From positions 1 through 64,000 of the forward strand of contig JAUYQZ010000002.1 in assembly GCA_030695415.1 (NCBI GenBank): 64,000 bases of DNA. Reading direction: 5' to 3'. How positions within the stretch are numbered: position 1 is the first letter of the stretch; every line of letters starts with the position of its first letter. A program made the translations under genes and the position numbers. Positions 41,863 to 50,679 of the stretch are shown here, piece after piece. The notes below the pieces were generated by a model. That model saw only the letters and a list, made by a program, of their open reading frames with translations. It did not search any database and was not told the DNA's origin. The stretch comes from Hylemonella sp. (GTDB lineage: Bacteria > Pseudomonadota > Gammaproteobacteria > Burkholderiales > Burkholderiaceae_C).

Positions 41863-42738
41863 TTAACTCTCTCGGATTAGATCTCTGATTCCATCTGCAA
41901 ACTTTGTATCAGGTGCGCAAAGCATCTTCTTCATGCTTTCGGTGTCTGCGATCAGATTACCCGGTGATGCCGATCTGTTGATCTGGAATATGGGTTGCAC
42001 ACCGACCTTGCTTCCGATCGTGTAGCATATCTCTCGAAGCGAAACGACAGCCGGCCCAGCCACATTGATTCGATGGCAGCCATGTAAATTGAGTGCGGCT
42101 TGTGTCGCCCGAACAGCGTCCGATACATGCACCGGGTTGATCCTGATGCCGTCCTCGCCTTGCAGGGTGATGGCCTTTCCATCGCGGATATTGTCCACCA
42201 AACGCGGGATTAGCATGCTGCGTTTCTGCCCGGCACCATAGACAAAGAAAAAGCGCAGTATCACGACATCCATGAATGGTGCGTAGTTCTCGGCCAGTAT
42301 TTCCGCGCACAATTTGGTAGACAGATAAAATCCAAGGTTCCCACTGGCGGGTATGGTGACGTCTTCCGACACGCCTTTTTCCGGGAAGCCGTATACGCCG
42401 CCGCTGGAGGCAAATACGAAGTTCTTGATCCCCGTTGTTCGGGCGAAATCGAGCGCCCTCAAGACCTGAACCGTATTGACCTGGAAGATTTCCAGCGCTT
42501 TGGCGGGGAAGTCGCGGAAATGATCTGACTGTGCCAGATAGATCAGTGCATCCGCATCTTGCGGCAACGAAGAGTAGTCAACCTCGCTATCCAGATCCAC
42601 AGCATGCCATGTCGTATTCGAGTTGGTCGGTACGATCTTGCTGCGGGACAGCGCATGAACTTCGTCGGCATGGGAAAGTGCCGCAACAAGGTGCGATCCC
42701 ACCAAGCCGCTGGCGCCAGTCACGATTATTTTTCTCAT
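41863..42738 (-). CDS. NAD(P)-dependent SDR (sugar epimerase/reductase)
   Basis: A 291-residue extended SDR: VTGASGLVGSHLVAAL at the N-terminus, FASSGGVYGFPEKG near residue 110 and the catalytic YLSTK near residue 137. Near the C-terminus NPVHVSDAVRATQAAL matches nucleotide-sugar reductases and epimerases. It could reduce the 4-keto-6-deoxy sugar made by the WbpM-like enzyme (the WbpV/WbpK role), but this is inference. It begins one base after the flippase stop codon and ends 4 bp before the deacetylase gene. Confidence 0.82.
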   Translation of the reverse strand: MRKIIVTGASGLVGSHLVAALSHADEVHALSRSKIVPTNSNTTWHAVDLDSEVDYSSLPQDADALIYLAQSDHFRDFPAKALEIFQVNTVQVLRALDFARTTGIKNFVFASSGGVYGFPEKGVSEDVTIPASGNLGFYLSTKLCAEILAENYAPFMDVVILRFFFVYGAGQKRSMLIPRLVDNIRDGKAITLQGEDGIRINPVHVSDAVRATQAALNLHGCHRINVAGPAVVSLREICYTIGSKVGVQPIFQINRSASPGNLIADTESMKKMLCAPDTKFADGIRDLIRES

Positions 42739-42739
42739 C

Positions 42740-44182
42740 TTAGCTCCTCGCGGGAAATAACACCCCTAGCCATCTTTTGTCAATTATTCCGAGCATCCAG
42801 GCGCCGCCAATCACAGCGCCAAGCAACAGCAACTTGCCAATAATCAACACTGTGCTCATCTCGCTTGTATGGATCAAATGAGGGAACAACAGGCCGATGA
42901 TTACCACACAGCCGCTATAGATCAATTTACGGCGCTCCAGCGGCAATGGGTGTAGTTGCTGCGTCCAATACAAAAAGAAACTCGTCAGTAGCGCATAAGA
43001 CACCAAGGTTGCGAAAGCCGAACCCAATGCGCCATAAGTTGGTATCAATGCCACGTTTAATAGAAAATTGACCAACGCTGTAAGCCATGCGCCGTACATC
43101 AACAGTTTGGTTTTCTTCTCCAGCGAAATACCCAGCGCTGTTACCTGAGTCGTTCCGAACAGCACCACGCCCATAGCCACCACCCCCATCGTTGTTGATG
43201 CGGGCCAATATTCTCTTGGCGTGAACAGCATCAAGAATTCATCCGCGAACAGGGCAATGGCACAACCAATGATCGCCAGCAAAAAGAACCAGATCGAGAA
43301 AATTCCACTATAGGTTTGACGGTAATTCTTATCGTCCCGCATCAACTTGATCGCAAACGGACTCCAAGCGAGGCTGAAAGCGCCATTTACAAAAGTCACG
43401 ACGGCCGCAAACTTGAATGCGATGCTGTACAACCCCACCTCCGTCGCATTGCTCAACTCTGCCAGCATCCAACGATCCATGGAGCCGAATATCCAATAGG
43501 CCATCCCAGCGAATACAAAAGGGTACCCGAAGTGAAATATTTTTCGCGCGATCGCTTTGTCGAACTGCCACACCAATTCTCGACGAATAAACCACAAAGC
43601 TACTGGAACCGAAAGCACAGAGGCAATCAAGGCGCCACCGAAAAAACCGTAGAGTCCTTTATCAAGTCCGACTATCAGCCACAGCCCCAGTGCAACCCCC
43701 ATAATGTTCTTCAAGAACGACAGGATCATGAAACGTACTGGAGTGAAATGCAACCTTATCGTGTCTAGCGCGTACTGCAATATCTGGTCTGGAAGTATCG
43801 TGAGCAATGCAAGAACGAGCAGCCCCCATTCGATGCCGTAGCGCTCATCGATCGATGATCGTACGACGTACAACACGACGAGCAAAGCCAGGAGTGCCAC
43901 GAATCCGACCCCAACCAGTTGCCGCAAGCCGGTCGATACCAGCACCGCACGCTGACTCTCTTGGGTTTCCGGATCCCAGTAAAACCGCTGCACAGAGTTG
44001 TTCACACCCACATTTACCAACATACCGACCAATCCCGCCAAGACGCCCAACAAGGCCATCAGCCCATAGTCAGCCACGGAAAAAACGTGGGCATAGATTG
44101 GGAAGACCGCGAAGCCAACTACTTTGAACAAAAAATCAGCGCCGCCATAGATGGCTACATCCTTGCTTAATTTTTTCAGCAT
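42740..44182 (-). CDS. wzx: Oligosaccharide flippase (Wzx-like), separate copy
   Basis: A 480-residue membrane protein of the MOP superfamily with about 14 hydrophobic segments. It opens with the amphipathic LKKLSKDVAIYGGADFLFKVVGF, positions 2-24, typical of Wzx and RfbX proteins, and continues FPIYAHVFSVADYGLMALL. It would move the finished lipid-linked repeat unit to the periplasm. The gene overlaps the upstream glycosyltransferase by 7 bp. It is one of two flippase domains in this locus; the other is fused to a transferase at 36916-39342 and looks like a different subfamily. Confidence 0.9.
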   Translation of the reverse strand: MLKKLSKDVAIYGGADFLFKVVGFAVFPIYAHVFSVADYGLMALLGVLAGLVGMLVNVGVNNSVQRFYWDPETQESQRAVLVSTGLRQLVGVGFVALLALLVVLYVVRSSIDERYGIEWGLLVLALLTILPDQILQYALDTIRLHFTPVRFMILSFLKNIMGVALGLWLIVGLDKGLYGFFGGALIASVLSVPVALWFIRRELVWQFDKAIARKIFHFGYPFVFAGMAYWIFGSMDRWMLAELSNATEVGLYSIAFKFAAVVTFVNGAFSLAWSPFAIKLMRDDKNYRQTYSGIFSIWFFLLAIIGCAIALFADEFLMLFTPREYWPASTTMGVVAMGVVLFGTTQVTALGISLEKKTKLLMYGAWLTALVNFLLNVALIPTYGALGSAFATLVSYALLTSFFLYWTQQLHPLPLERRKLIYSGCVVIIGLLFPHLIHTSEMSTVLIIGKLLLLGAVIGGAWMLGIIDKRWLGVLFPARS

Positions 44183-45486
44183 CGCCGCAGCTGTTCAGGC
44201 GGCAATCTGTTTGCCACCAATGGGTGATCGACGCGCGGCTTCCTTTTGGAAAATTCCGATTTGAGCGGATGAAAAAGATTCATCAAATCTATCTCTTTGC
44301 CATTCAAGATCTTGTCGTACACCGCGCCAAACAAGTACTGCGTCGCCTCGTAAGAATGGTACTTTTCTACATACGCTCGACTCGCCCGTCCCAGCTCGCT
44401 CCTCAACTGAGGACTCCTCACCAGCAACTCCAAATCATCAATGATTGTTTCTGGTGTCGATGAGAAGATAGGACACTCCTGAAGAAAGGAGAATCGTCTA
44501 AAGATGGTCGTGTAACGGTGATCAGACAGATTCGCAATCACCGGGAGCCCGGAAGCCATCGCTTCGACGGCAGACATTCCATAACCGGGCAAAATCAACT
44601 GATCCGCGTGAATATCGGCAGACTGCATCACCTCCATTACTTTACTGTTTTGTACACCTTGCAGCAGCACCAGTTCGACCTTCAGTCCCCTCTGTTGCAA
44701 TACGTTCACCGCATTGAGAATGAATTCACTGCCTTTGACCCCCGTATGGTTCGGGTTGTGCAATATGCGCACTGCATCGCCAGTTCCATCGGCACTAGAA
44801 TAGGATTGCTTCGCCGACCACTTGGTGCTATCAATGGCAAGCATATTCCCCGCAGGGACATCCCACCTTGCGATGCCCTCCAAAGTAAAGCCCACCAAGA
44901 TTACGTCCGCATGCTCGACCCAGTAGTTGACGTGAGCACGAACGTTGCGTTCGTTTTTCGCAGCCTGGGGATAAGAAAGCAAAAGCCCGTTTCTTATACA
45001 TGGGTCAAATATTTGGGAGTACATGTACATGTCACCCCCATATGGAATGATCACCGTCTTGATCTTGGCGAGACGGTATAGGTATGACTCCAGGCGCCAC
45101 AGCAAAGAATTTCTTAAGACACCGCCATAGAATGGCAGATGCAATACGCGCGCATGCTTTGCCAGATAAAGCATCACCAACCAGGGAAGTAGCAGGCGGT
45201 GAAGAATACGCGGCCTTACAAGAGGGAAAATATCATCAAAGTAAAGATCGAAATCCTGCCTCTTATTAATCTTGGAATAAAAACCCGACATCAGCGTCCA
45301 GGAGTGAAAGCCGGCTCCGCGCATTGCATCGGACCAGTACTTGTTGTTGATGATGGGTGTGTGCCCCCAGATCAAGCCATTTTTCTCGCCCAAACGGGAG
45401 ACAATGAATATCAAAAGAACGAAAATTGGGGCCACAAAGATCAGCCCAATATCTCTCATCCAACGATAAACAGTATGTGCAGTCAT
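44176..45486 (-). CDS. Glycosyltransferase with N-terminal membrane anchor (GT4-like)
   Basis: A 436-residue protein. Residues 10-30 form one transmembrane segment (GLIFVAPIFVLLIFIVSRLG), followed by a GT-B-like chain: IPYGGDMYMYSQIF near 155, HNPNHTGVKGSEFILNAVN near 255 and PGYGMSAVEAMASGLPVIAN near 320. The middle and C-terminal parts line up with the transferase half of the fusion protein at 36916-39342 (VKGTRFILEAV versus VKGSEFILNAV). Start: ATG at 45486, overlapping the previous TGA by one base; a GTG one codon earlier is an alternative. It overlaps the flippase gene by 7 bp. Confidence 0.85.
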   Translation of the reverse strand: MTAHTVYRWMRDIGLIFVAPIFVLLIFIVSRLGEKNGLIWGHTPIINNKYWSDAMRGAGFHSWTLMSGFYSKINKRQDFDLYFDDIFPLVRPRILHRLLLPWLVMLYLAKHARVLHLPFYGGVLRNSLLWRLESYLYRLAKIKTVIIPYGGDMYMYSQIFDPCIRNGLLLSYPQAAKNERNVRAHVNYWVEHADVILVGFTLEGIARWDVPAGNMLAIDSTKWSAKQSYSSADGTGDAVRILHNPNHTGVKGSEFILNAVNVLQQRGLKVELVLLQGVQNSKVMEVMQSADIHADQLILPGYGMSAVEAMASGLPVIANLSDHRYTTIFRRFSFLQECPIFSSTPETIIDDLELLVRSPQLRSELGRASRAYVEKYHSYEATQYLFGAVYDKILNGKEIDLMNLFHPLKSEFSKRKPRVDHPLVANRLPPEQLRRC

Positions 45487-46415
45487 CACTCTTCCAAGAC
45501 CGCCAAACCAAAACCATTCTTGCCGAAATTATTGCCGTTGTAGAACATGTATTTTTTGCCTTCATGCCGAACAACGCATGGATAAGCCTGCATCTCGCCA
45601 TCAAATCCGTCCGGCGTGACATCAATTCCTGAATCTTGATCCTTTCGAATCCAGTTCACGCAATCTGCTGACTCCGCATAGCCAATTCTGTATTTGAAGT
45701 GAGGCGCTTTAATATAGGAATACCACATTTTGTATTTCCCAGCCTCTTTGATGACTGCCGATCTGGCAATATTGGATTCATCCGAAGAGGCAAAGTCTAT
45801 TGCGACTTTGCCCTCTCGACGCCAATCGATTCCATCTGATGATTCTGCATATTTGATGTGGTAGAAAGACTTGAGATTGCCATTCGGTGTCTCTTCCCAG
45901 CGCATTCCAGACACGTACGTCATCCGCCAAATTTCACCATCCCTGAAAACATTGGGTGAGGTGACCAAGCAAGGATCAAATTGACTCCGCGCCATGATGG
46001 GCGAAGGCCAGTAGCGGGTAAACGTTTCACCACCATCTTCGCTAATGGCCAATCCTATTGATGCATAAAACAAAGGCTGTCTGTTGCCCTGATTCCAGCC
46101 TATGTAATAGAGATATTTCTTGTTCCCCACCGTAACAATAGATGAGGGATAAACACCATGTTCATCAAAAAAACCTATTGGCCCAGGGGACAAGACAGGC
46201 TTCTGGGAAATTTTCCTTTGAGGCGCCGGATCTTTTATGTCCAGATCAACGAAACCAACATGGGAGTATTGGCGTTTATCGCGGGCAGCAAAATAGACCC
46301 GAAAAATATCTCCGCCGATATGATCTGCAACGGGCAGTTGGCAATGGGATACCACCCAATCTAGACCCTTTGGTGGCTGAAATATCAGGCCGAGCTTTTT
46401 CCATTTCCCTTGCAT
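45486..46415 (-). CDS. Five-bladed beta-propeller glycosidase-fold protein
   Basis: A 309-residue protein without a signal peptide. Repeated blade motifs are visible: FYASIGLAISEDGGETFTRY, IKYAESSDGIDWRREG and IGYAESADCVNWIRKD, each of the form Y-A-x-S-x-D-G-x-x-W, as in GH43/GH32/DUF1861-like propellers. Such cytoplasmic propeller proteins recur in polysaccharide loci and might act as glycosidases, phosphorylases or carbohydrate-binding assembly factors. No catalytic triad could be confirmed. It lies between a methyltransferase and a glycosyltransferase gene on the same transcript. Confidence 0.72.
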   Translation of the reverse strand: MQGKWKKLGLIFQPPKGLDWVVSHCQLPVADHIGGDIFRVYFAARDKRQYSHVGFVDLDIKDPAPQRKISQKPVLSPGPIGFFDEHGVYPSSIVTVGNKKYLYYIGWNQGNRQPLFYASIGLAISEDGGETFTRYWPSPIMARSQFDPCLVTSPNVFRDGEIWRMTYVSGMRWEETPNGNLKSFYHIKYAESSDGIDWRREGKVAIDFASSDESNIARSAVIKEAGKYKMWYSYIKAPHFKYRIGYAESADCVNWIRKDQDSGIDVTPDGFDGEMQAYPCVVRHEGKKYMFYNGNNFGKNGFGLAVLEE

Positions 46416-46428
46416 TGCGCCCCCTTTT

Positions 46429-47061
46429 TTATAACTTCACCAACATCGTCCACTCGTACAGTGGATAGTCGTGAATCAGGGTTACCTTACGGGAGAGGTT
46501 TTTCTTGCAAAAATTAAAGAACTCCATCGGATCTGCGTAAAAAAGATTCTCCTGTTTCCAATCCACATAGGTCGTCAGCAGGTTGAATGCCAGGCCGCGT
46601 GTTGTCTTTTCAGCCAACTTTTGCAGCGTCTCTTTAACATGCGCGCTCCAGGCCTCGTCCGATTCGCTGAATTTAACGTTGAAGGTGCCGGAAACAAAGG
46701 TGTAATCGGCACTCGTCGAGACATCTGCTGATTGAATAAGTTCGAGGTCATCGGCCGGATGAAGTTCTCGCGCCTTGTGCAGCATATCGGCACTGATATC
46801 GTAGCCGTAGTATTTTTTGCAGCCAGGTTTCTTCTCTTGCAAGAAATCGTACATGGCCGCATAGCCACAGCCCCAATCAGCCACCGTGTAGGAATCTGTG
46901 TTTCCAGGTATTACTTCCGCGAGTTTTTCGAAACGAAGTAACTGCGACTCCTGATCTTTCCAGCCAACCGCCTTGGAATTTACGCCATGCTGCGAAAGAT
47001 TGCCCTCGTACAGATCCTTGATCTTTACCAGGGTTTCCTTGATGCTTTTTTCATCATTCAT
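46429..47061 (-). CDS. Class I SAM-dependent methyltransferase
   Basis: A 210-residue protein with motif I VADWGCGYAAMYDFL near residue 60, YYGYDISADMLHKARELH near 84-101 and DYTFVSGTFNVKF near 118. The sequence resembles small methyltransferases that act on sugars or on acylated sugars in O-antigen loci. The C-terminal IHDYPLYEWTMLVKL is typical of the class. The acceptor is unknown. It lies between the NeuD-like acetyltransferase gene (9 bp gap) and the propeller gene (13 bp gap). Confidence 0.82.
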   Translation of the reverse strand: MNDEKSIKETLVKIKDLYEGNLSQHGVNSKAVGWKDQESQLLRFEKLAEVIPGNTDSYTVADWGCGYAAMYDFLQEKKPGCKKYYGYDISADMLHKARELHPADDLELIQSADVSTSADYTFVSGTFNVKFSESDEAWSAHVKETLQKLAEKTTRGLAFNLLTTYVDWKQENLFYADPMEFFNFCKKNLSRKVTLIHDYPLYEWTMLVKL

Positions 47062-47070
47062 CGTTAGGCC

Positions 47071-47733
47071 TCAAAAACTTATCTGGTCGCTGTTTCGGCG
47101 AAAAGGTTTGGTTGGGTCTGCCACATAGACTTCCTTTTCCTTGGTGGACTTCATGAGCAAAGTACCTGCGCCGATGATGCAGGACGGCGCTACCGTGATG
47201 CCATCGCGAAGCGTGGCATTGACGCCGATGAAACAATAGTCGCCGATCTGGCAACTGCCAGAAATTACGGCATGGGAAGCGATGAAGCAGTGCCGCCCAA
47301 TTTTGGAATGGTGCCCCACATGGTTGCCACTCCACAAAATGGTGTCGTCACCTATCTCGACAAAAGGCTGTATGGTGTTGTCTTCAAAAATAAAGCAGTT
47401 TTCGCCGACCTTATTGTTCGGCCACAGCTTCACACTCGGATGTACATACGATATGAACCCGTACCCTCTTGCTTTTAATTGCAGGAAAAAACCCGCCCGG
47501 ACAGTATTGACATTTTTATATCCGATGGCAATGAATATCTTGCAACCGTCGGGAGCGAAGTGCTCTTCCAGGTTCTCAAGCGGCACGACCGGCAGTGACA
47601 AGAATTCGGGATGCTTGATGTGTTCCTGGCTCTGGGAGAATCCAACAACTTCATACCTCCCGTCGGAGCTCAGATAACAGTGGATGACTTCGGCAAAAAG
47701 ACCTGCGCCAACAATGACTACTTTTTCTTTCAT
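47071..47733 (-). CDS. NeuD/PglD-like sugar O/N-acyltransferase
   Basis: A 220-residue protein beginning MKEKVVIVGAGLFAEVIHCY, the Rossmann-like nucleotide-sugar-binding domain of NeuD/PglD enzymes, followed by left-handed beta-helix hexapeptide repeats (residues 105-210; VGHHSKIGRHCFIASHAVIS) with the catalytic His in GNHVGHHSK. It would acylate an amino sugar nucleotide; the DegT aminotransferase at 50680-51819 is the obvious partner. The ATG overlaps the FemAB-like gene stop (ATGA), supporting this start over an in-frame TTG four codons upstream. Confidence 0.85.
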   Translation of the reverse strand: MKEKVVIVGAGLFAEVIHCYLSSDGRYEVVGFSQSQEHIKHPEFLSLPVVPLENLEEHFAPDGCKIFIAIGYKNVNTVRAGFFLQLKARGYGFISYVHPSVKLWPNNKVGENCFIFEDNTIQPFVEIGDDTILWSGNHVGHHSKIGRHCFIASHAVISGSCQIGDYCFIGVNATLRDGITVAPSCIIGAGTLLMKSTKEKEVYVADPTKPFRRNSDQISF

Positions 47734-48797
47734 ATCGTCTCGCAATTCTTGAGTTGATTGAATGGCAGTACGTAGAAGTTGGGGTACTCCGAAAGCAATT
47801 GCGCCTGCGTCAGAGTGCGGAGCTCGTCTCGATACAGCCTGGAGTAGTAGAAATATGGATGGTCAACCGTCCCCCATCGTTTCTTGAAGTCATACACGCC
47901 GCTTTGCGTCAGCCAGGTTCCACCCCAATTCCAATAGCGATAGTGTTCGGCTGCCGCGTCCTTCATGGCCTCAAAAATCACGAGGCTTAACGGCTGTTGT
48001 GTTCGATAACCATCGAGGATGGTCGGCGTGAAGTATTCGATCGTATGGTTGTAATAGAACAGCAACAACGCGGCAACCTGCTGGCCTTCGATATCTGCGC
48101 AGTAAATTTTGTAATTCTCGGCCGGCGTAGTGGCCAACACTTGATCGAAGAATTTCCGTTCCTTCGGAATTCCACCAATGGCCAGAATGTTTTGGCGATG
48201 GGTATCGTATAGAAAATCCATGTCGCCACTGTCTCGTGACCATCTGATTTTCACCCCCGATTTGACAGCCTTTTTGATGTTTCTCGGGCGTGGGTCTGAG
48301 AACATGCTGAGAAGATGATTGGCAAGGCTCTCCGACTGCTGAGGCAGGGGTGTAATCTGCCCGATTCTTTGATCTTTGAAATCAAAAACCGCATTTCGCT
48401 CGTACAGATCGCCGTGCGGCTCCAGCGGCGAAGTGATGATGGTCGTGGCAGCACACTCTAGTTGTCGGGCCACCTCATCAAAGAACTTCAATAATCCTTT
48501 CTGGACCTCGGCGTTGCCTTGGTGTTCGATAACGCCACCATTGCTGCCGTAAAACGGCAGCGAATTGATGATGTTGCCATGCCGTTCGTTCTTTTTCAAA
48601 AAGGCTGGCAGCACACCCAGCAACCTGCCATGGACATCCTTGGCGCCGAGATAAACAGGCTCCGCCTCCAGGTAAGCCGTCAGAAGCTTGCGGTAGGCCA
48701 CCGATGCATATAGCAGCGTCGTGGGGCTTTGATGCAGAAAACGCTCATATTCAGCATCCCAGCTCTCGTCCAGCCTGAAGTACTGCACATTGGTCAT
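47730..48797 (-). CDS. FemAB/GNAT-type aminoacyl- or acyl-transferase
   Basis: A 355-residue protein with two GNAT-like halves: residues 20-160 (LLYASVAYRKLLTAY, GVLPAFLKK) and residues 170-330 (ADIEGQQVAALLLFYYNHTIEYFTP, then NWGGTWLTQSGVYDFKKRWG). The last motif is characteristic of the FemAB-related proteins found in exopolysaccharide loci. FemAB proteins transfer amino acids from aminoacyl-tRNA to glycan-linked groups; in this setting it may attach an amino acid or acyl group to the polysaccharide. It overlaps the second asparagine synthase gene (ATGA) and the acyltransferase gene by 4 bp each. Confidence 0.8.
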   Translation of the reverse strand: MTNVQYFRLDESWDAEYERFLHQSPTTLLYASVAYRKLLTAYLEAEPVYLGAKDVHGRLLGVLPAFLKKNERHGNIINSLPFYGSNGGVIEHQGNAEVQKGLLKFFDEVARQLECAATTIITSPLEPHGDLYERNAVFDFKDQRIGQITPLPQQSESLANHLLSMFSDPRPRNIKKAVKSGVKIRWSRDSGDMDFLYDTHRQNILAIGGIPKERKFFDQVLATTPAENYKIYCADIEGQQVAALLLFYYNHTIEYFTPTILDGYRTQQPLSLVIFEAMKDAAAEHYRYWNWGGTWLTQSGVYDFKKRWGTVDHPYFYYSRLYRDELRTLTQAQLLSEYPNFYVLPFNQLKNCETI

Positions 48798-50677
48798 GTA
48801 AGTTCGTTGGCCTTCAGCCAACTTTCTACATTCAGCAGAGACCAGATAAACAGCCTGCGGTTCTGGGCGCCACTGAGATGCTCGTTCAGCAACGACACCA
48901 CAGACTCTCTGTCTAATAGCTGGTAGATGGTGGCGTTCTTGTTCAGCAGAGTGCTCTTCACATAATCGATGCTCTCGCCTTTGAACCAGCTTGCGTCTGG
49001 TGCGGAGAAGCCCTGCTTTTCGGCATTCACGATGGAGTCTGGGATGTATTTGCTCATGGCGCTGCGAAGCAGTTTTTTGCCATCTTTGTTTTTCTCGAAA
49101 AAGATCCGGGTCTTGGGACCGGGCTCGTTCTCGTTGATGCGCACAACTTGCTGCAGGTTGTCCAGTTTCAGACTGACGGGCACCCGCATCGAAAAATCCA
49201 CCAGGTCATTGTCCAGAAACGGAACCCGACTCTCCAGTCCATGCGCCATGCTGAGCTTGTCTTCCACGACCAGGAGGCCGTGCAAGAAGGTCTTGGCTTC
49301 AAAGTAAAGGGAGTGGTTGACGTAGTCCTCGGGTCTGGTCAGCTCCGGCGCATGGTGCTGGAAAACATCGCGGAAGATGTCTCGCGTCCACACGTGCTTG
49401 ACATCACCCCAAATCGGCGAAAACACCTGCTTGATTTGTGAGTTGGGTATGAGCCGCTGCCAAAACTGGTAATACTTATCAACGTAATGTTCAAAATCAT
49501 CATTGACCACCGCACGGTAATAGCGCCACGGATAGCCGCCAAACAACTCGTCTCCCCCAGCGCCTGACAACACCACCTTGACGAACTTGGATGCCAGTTT
49601 CGCCGCATAGTAGTTTGGGTAACTCTGCCCTACGCGGGGCTCTTCCAGATGCCAAGCCAGCTTGGGCATGACGCGCTCCATATCTCCTGCCTTGAGCACC
49701 ATTTCATAGTGTTCGGTCTTGAAGATATATGACATGTATTCAGCTTTGGCTCGCTCGTCAAAAACAAGCTCGATGCCGGAGGCTGAGTTGAGGTCAAAGC
49801 CACAGGTAAACGTTTTCATGTACGGATACGACTGTGCGGCAATGGCCGTGATCGATCCAGAGTCCATACCCCCACTCAGGTAACTGCCGAGCTCTACGTC
49901 GGTCACAAGCTGGCGGTTGACCGCCTGCCTGAAGAGGCGATCCAGCTCTTCCCGGTATTCGTCATCGCTTGCCCGCGTGGTCGGCTCGCGGAAATCGAAG
50001 TCCCAGTACTGGGTCAGGGCCAGGGCCGGTTGGCCGCGTGACAGGTCAATAACGCCGTAGTGCCCCGCCGGAAAAAGATTGACCTCTTCCAGGAGCGTTC
50101 GGTCAGTGAAAATATTCTGGAAAGTGAAGTATTCGAGCAGGGCCGCTTTGTCGACACGCTTCTGGAAGTTGGGCTTGGCTAGGATGGCCTTCTGCTCCGA
50201 TGCAAATGCGAAATCACGCCCCTGGGCGCTGTAATACAAGGGCTTGACACCATAGCGATCACGGCCCAAAAGCAGCTTTCGGGCGTGACGGTCCCAAAGA
50301 CCAAGCGCAAACATCCCATTGAAACGCTCGAACGCTTTTGGGCCCCACTCCACCAAGGCGGTGAGTACGACTTCAGAATCCGAGGCTGTATAGAACCGGT
50401 GTCCTTTGGACTCCAGTTCCGTCCGCAGTTCGCGGAAGTTGTAAACCTCGCCGTTGTAGGTCAGGACATACCGTTGATCTTTGGAAACCATGGGCTGATG
50501 CCCACCCGGCGAGAGGTCGATGATGGCCAAGCGCCTGTGGCCTATGCCCACATTGCCTTCTATCCACTGGCCTTCACCATCAGGACCGCGGTGGGCAATG
50601 GCGTCCGTCATCTTGCGCAACACCACGGGCGAGACCGCCGCTCCGTCGAGGTGGACAAGGCCCGCAATGCCGCACAT
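48794..50677 (-). CDS. Asparagine synthase-like glutamine amidotransferase (copy 2)
   Basis: A 627-residue protein, the common size for AsnB of the glutamine-hydrolysing type. Cys2 of MCGIAGLVH is the glutaminase nucleophile; RHRGPDGEG and TYNGEVYNFRELR follow, and the synthetase PP-loop SGGMDSGS is near residue 268. It would amidate a carboxylate using glutamine and ATP. Located 2 bp after the DegT aminotransferase and overlapping the FemAB-like gene, it is likely devoted to glycan modification. Compared with copy 1 it lacks the roughly 35-residue insert after RGPDGEG. Confidence 0.88.
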   Translation of the reverse strand: MCGIAGLVHLDGAAVSPVVLRKMTDAIAHRGPDGEGQWIEGNVGIGHRRLAIIDLSPGGHQPMVSKDQRYVLTYNGEVYNFRELRTELESKGHRFYTASDSEVVLTALVEWGPKAFERFNGMFALGLWDRHARKLLLGRDRYGVKPLYYSAQGRDFAFASEQKAILAKPNFQKRVDKAALLEYFTFQNIFTDRTLLEEVNLFPAGHYGVIDLSRGQPALALTQYWDFDFREPTTRASDDEYREELDRLFRQAVNRQLVTDVELGSYLSGGMDSGSITAIAAQSYPYMKTFTCGFDLNSASGIELVFDERAKAEYMSYIFKTEHYEMVLKAGDMERVMPKLAWHLEEPRVGQSYPNYYAAKLASKFVKVVLSGAGGDELFGGYPWRYYRAVVNDDFEHYVDKYYQFWQRLIPNSQIKQVFSPIWGDVKHVWTRDIFRDVFQHHAPELTRPEDYVNHSLYFEAKTFLHGLLVVEDKLSMAHGLESRVPFLDNDLVDFSMRVPVSLKLDNLQQVVRINENEPGPKTRIFFEKNKDGKKLLRSAMSKYIPDSIVNAEKQGFSAPDASWFKGESIDYVKSTLLNKNATIYQLLDRESVVSLLNEHLSGAQNRRLFIWSLLNVESWLKANELT

Positions 50678-50679
50678 GA

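Noticed and set aside
42740-44182. Reading the flippase at 42740 as a duplicate of the flippase half of the fusion
   Set aside because: Both belong to the MOP superfamily, but I see no shared motif beyond the general fold, so a recent duplication is not supported; only the transferase halves look related.
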